From contig JAKLHP010000038.1 of the NCBI GenBank assembly GCA_022710085.1, positions 1-7,640 of the forward strand: 7,640 bases of DNA, in the 5' to 3' direction. The notes beneath the pieces were generated by a model. That model worked only from the letters and a program-made list of their open reading frames with translations. It did not search any database and was not told where the DNA came from. This DNA comes from Patescibacteria group bacterium. GTDB taxonomy: Bacteria; Patescibacteriota; Minisyncoccia; Moranbacterales; JAKLHP01. Numbering within the stretch: the stretch's first letter is position 1; each line of letters opens with the position of its first letter. The position numbers and the translations under genes were made by a program. This document shows, piece by piece, positions 6,681-7,640 of the stretch.

Positions 6681-6917
6681 ATGTGGAGATTTCTAAAATT
6701 TCTCATTTGGATTGCAGCATTATTGATGCTTAATTATCTTATTTTGAATTATTTCGGCTACACCTTCAATAAAGATTTTTTCAGAAAGAATGCGGAAAAT
6801 TGCAAGAAAGTGTTTACGGAATGCAAAAAGGAAAATGAGAAACGCGCTGAACAAGGTATCGGAAATACCAAGTGCGATTATTATTGCCTGAGCAACGATC
6901 TGATAATAGTAAAATGA
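6681..6917 (+). CDS. Small membrane-anchored four-cysteine protein, copy 1
   Basis: A 78-residue protein with one N-terminal transmembrane helix (about 7-26) after a basic start (MWRFLK), so probably N-in/C-out. A junction motif YFGYTFNKDFF at 24-34 follows, then a charged exported region with four cysteines at 41, 48, 65 and 69 (CX6C-X16-CX3C), ending LIIVK. The cysteines probably form disulphides outside the cytoplasm, but this is inferred. It aligns with the next gene from the first to the last residue, with about 35 identities by eye and one 3-residue gap, so they are tandem paralogues. An in-frame TTG at 6657 would extend the protein into the heptad repeat. ATG 6681 is preferred because it aligns exactly with the paralogue's start. 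No Shine-Dalgarno. I do not recognise a named family. Confidence 0.8.
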   Translation: MWRFLKFLIWIAALLMLNYLILNYFGYTFNKDFFRKNAENCKKVFTECKKENEKRAEQGIGNTKCDYYCLSNDLIIVK

Positions 6918-6955
6918 TTAAAAAACCAGTTTAATAATTTTAGGCTCAATATTGC

Positions 6956-7186
6956 ATGATAAGAATCTTAAAATCAATCATTTGGCTGGTTGGCCTGGCT
7001 GTAGTCGCTTATCTTGTTTTGGATTATTTCGGATATGCTGTAAACAAAGAATATTTCAATGAAAGCAAGGAAGAATGCCAGAAACGGATGAGTGACTGCG
7101 GAAAAGAATACGTTGAACAGGGGACCAAGAATGCCAAATGCGATTTCAACTGCGTCAATCCAAAATTAATAATAAAGAAGAAATAA
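6956..7186 (+). CDS. Small membrane-anchored four-cysteine protein, copy 2
   Basis: A 76-residue paralogue of the gene 38 bases upstream. It has a basic N-terminus (MIRILK), one transmembrane helix at about 7-23, then YFGYAVNKEYF at 24-34, cysteines at 41, 48, 62 and 66 (CX6C-X13-CX3C), and the C-terminal segment KCDFNCVNPKLIIKKK. Shared between the copies are the helix start (LKxxIW), GYxxNK, all four cysteines, EQG, KCD and LII, which suggests selection on the whole protein. The only ribosome-binding-like sequence is AGG about 13 bases before the ATG, so it is probably translated from the same transcript as copy 1. The neighbours are glycan genes, so an envelope role is plausible but unproven. 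The TAA at 7184-7186 is followed after 4 bases by element B. Confidence 0.82.
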   Translation: MIRILKSIIWLVGLAVVAYLVLDYFGYAVNKEYFNESKEECQKRMSDCGKEYVEQGTKNAKCDFNCVNPKLIIKKK

Positions 7187-7190
7187 TTTT

Positions 7191-7253
7191 CATACAACAT
7201 AAAACATGGAACATAAAAAAACTTGTTCCACGTTCTGTGTTCCATGCTTCATG
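7191..7253. repeat. Heptad palindromic repeat element overlapping a start codon (element B)
   Basis: Exactly nine 7-base units. Four on the pattern CATNNAA start at 7191, 7198, 7205 and 7212, a central unit lies at 7219, and four on the inverted pattern TTCCATG start at 7226, 7233, 7240 and 7247. CATGGAACA (7205-7213) and TGTTCCATG (7238-7246) are a perfect 9-base inverted repeat, able to form a hairpin. The final unit, CTTCATG, supplies the ATG of the GT2 gene at 7251. The layout (direct heptads, centre, inverted heptads) is the same as in element A, with a different unit sequence. Confidence 0.72.
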
Positions 7254-7640
7254 AAACTAATCGTCAATATTCCCGCTTTTAACGAGGAAGAAAAAATAGC
7301 TGACACCATACGAAAGATTCCGAAGAATATTCCCGGAATCGACGAAATTTTTGTTCAAGTAATTGATGACGGATCAAAAGACAACACCGTACAAAGAGCC
7401 CGGGAAGCCGGAGCGGATTTTGTTTTTTCTCATGGCATAAACCGCGGCATCGGAGTTACTTTCAGAACTTCAGTTGGAAAGGCTCTTGGAAACGGAGCAG
7501 ATATTATGGTAAACATCGACGCTGATGGCCAATTTAATCCCAACGACATCCTGAAGATTATTGGTCCCGTCTTGAATAATGAAGCGGACGTGGTAAGCGC
7601 TGACCGATTTGGAGAACACAAAGCCAAAAATATTCCCTGG
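7251..7640 (+). CDS. GT2-family glycosyltransferase, partial (C-terminus beyond the right edge)
   Basis: Open for 130 codons from ATG 7251 to the window edge. It is a GT-A fold inverting glycosyltransferase (CAZy GT2), in the dolichol/polyprenyl-phosphate sugar synthase-like group. Motifs are VNIPAFNEEEKIADTI at 5-20, VIDDGSKDNT at 37-46 (nucleotide-binding Asp), and the metal-binding DXD as NIDADGQFNP at 89-98. HGINRGIGVTFRTSVGKAL at 62-80 corresponds to the usual N-x-G-x-G segment. SADRFGE near residue 117 is where relatives have GSRF. It probably transfers a sugar to a lipid carrier or glycan at the cytoplasmic membrane face. Any membrane anchor would lie in the missing part. The start codon lies inside the last heptad of element B, no Shine-Dalgarno is visible, and I found no better in-frame start upstream. 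Confidence 0.9.
   Translation, partial: MKLIVNIPAFNEEEKIADTIRKIPKNIPGIDEIFVQVIDDGSKDNTVQRAREAGADFVFSHGINRGIGVTFRTSVGKALGNGADIMVNIDADGQFNPNDILKIIGPVLNNEADVVSADRFGEHKAKNIPW

Noticed and set aside
6890..6960. Alternative genetic code with TGA as a sense codon (as in some candidate phyla)
   Set aside because: TGA at 6915 ends copy 1 where copy 2 also ends, and no in-frame TGA was seen within the conserved genes examined. The standard code fits.
7024..7245. A 73-codon minus-strand frame beginning MEHRTWNK
   Set aside because: Its N-terminus is the translation of heptad element B, and the rest is antisense to the second microprotein, which has a conserved paralogue. Not a gene.
6570..7253. CRISPR array or insertion-sequence ends
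   Set aside because: The repeats are 7 bases long with no spacers, no transposase gene or target duplication is visible, and the two elements differ in sequence.

Overview
This AT-rich window (hand-counted 60-base lines are mostly 32-42% GC) looks like part of a bacterial cell-surface polysaccharide locus. Three things suggest a Candidate Phyla Radiation (Patescibacteria, Parcubacteria-like) or similar small-genome bacterium: tight packing of glycosyltransferase genes, several starts without a Shine-Dalgarno sequence, and AT-rich palindromic heptad repeats between genes. That placement is inference; there is no rRNA or marker gene here. The genetic code looks standard: TGA ends the 6681-6917 gene exactly where its paralogue ends, and Trp is TGG.

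Left block, minus strand (1-3718). A GT4 glycosyltransferase (3718-2561), an O-antigen ligase/polymerase-type membrane protein (2555-927) and a second GT4 glycosyltransferase (926 to beyond the left edge) form an operon with 5 and 0 bases between genes. An extended -10 element lies so close to the first ATG that the transcript may be almost leaderless. The soluble transferases would build a glycan on a lipid carrier, and the membrane protein would polymerise or transfer it.

Middle (3719-5285). A 307-base gap holds two intrinsic-terminator-like hairpins and a 43-codon ORF of unknown function. Next is a Gfo/Idh/MocA oxidoreductase (5084-4026, minus) with its own strong promoter, perfect Shine-Dalgarno and terminator. 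It is richer in GC than its neighbours. Divergent from it is a nucleotide-sugar dehydrogenase of the UDP-GlcNAc/UDP-ManNAc 6-dehydrogenase type (5286-6563, plus), also with a near-consensus promoter. Together they could make a modified uronic-acid sugar donor, but the sequence does not prove a shared pathway.

Right block, plus strand (6564-7640). Two tandem paralogous small membrane-anchored proteins, each with four conserved cysteines, are followed by the start of a GT2 glycosyltransferase that runs off the right edge. Two intergenic elements built from 7-base units, with direct arrays on both sides of a palindromic centre, end at or within 4 bases of the start codons of the first small gene and of the GT2 gene. 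The cysteine proteins and the heptad elements are the least explained and most interesting parts of the window.
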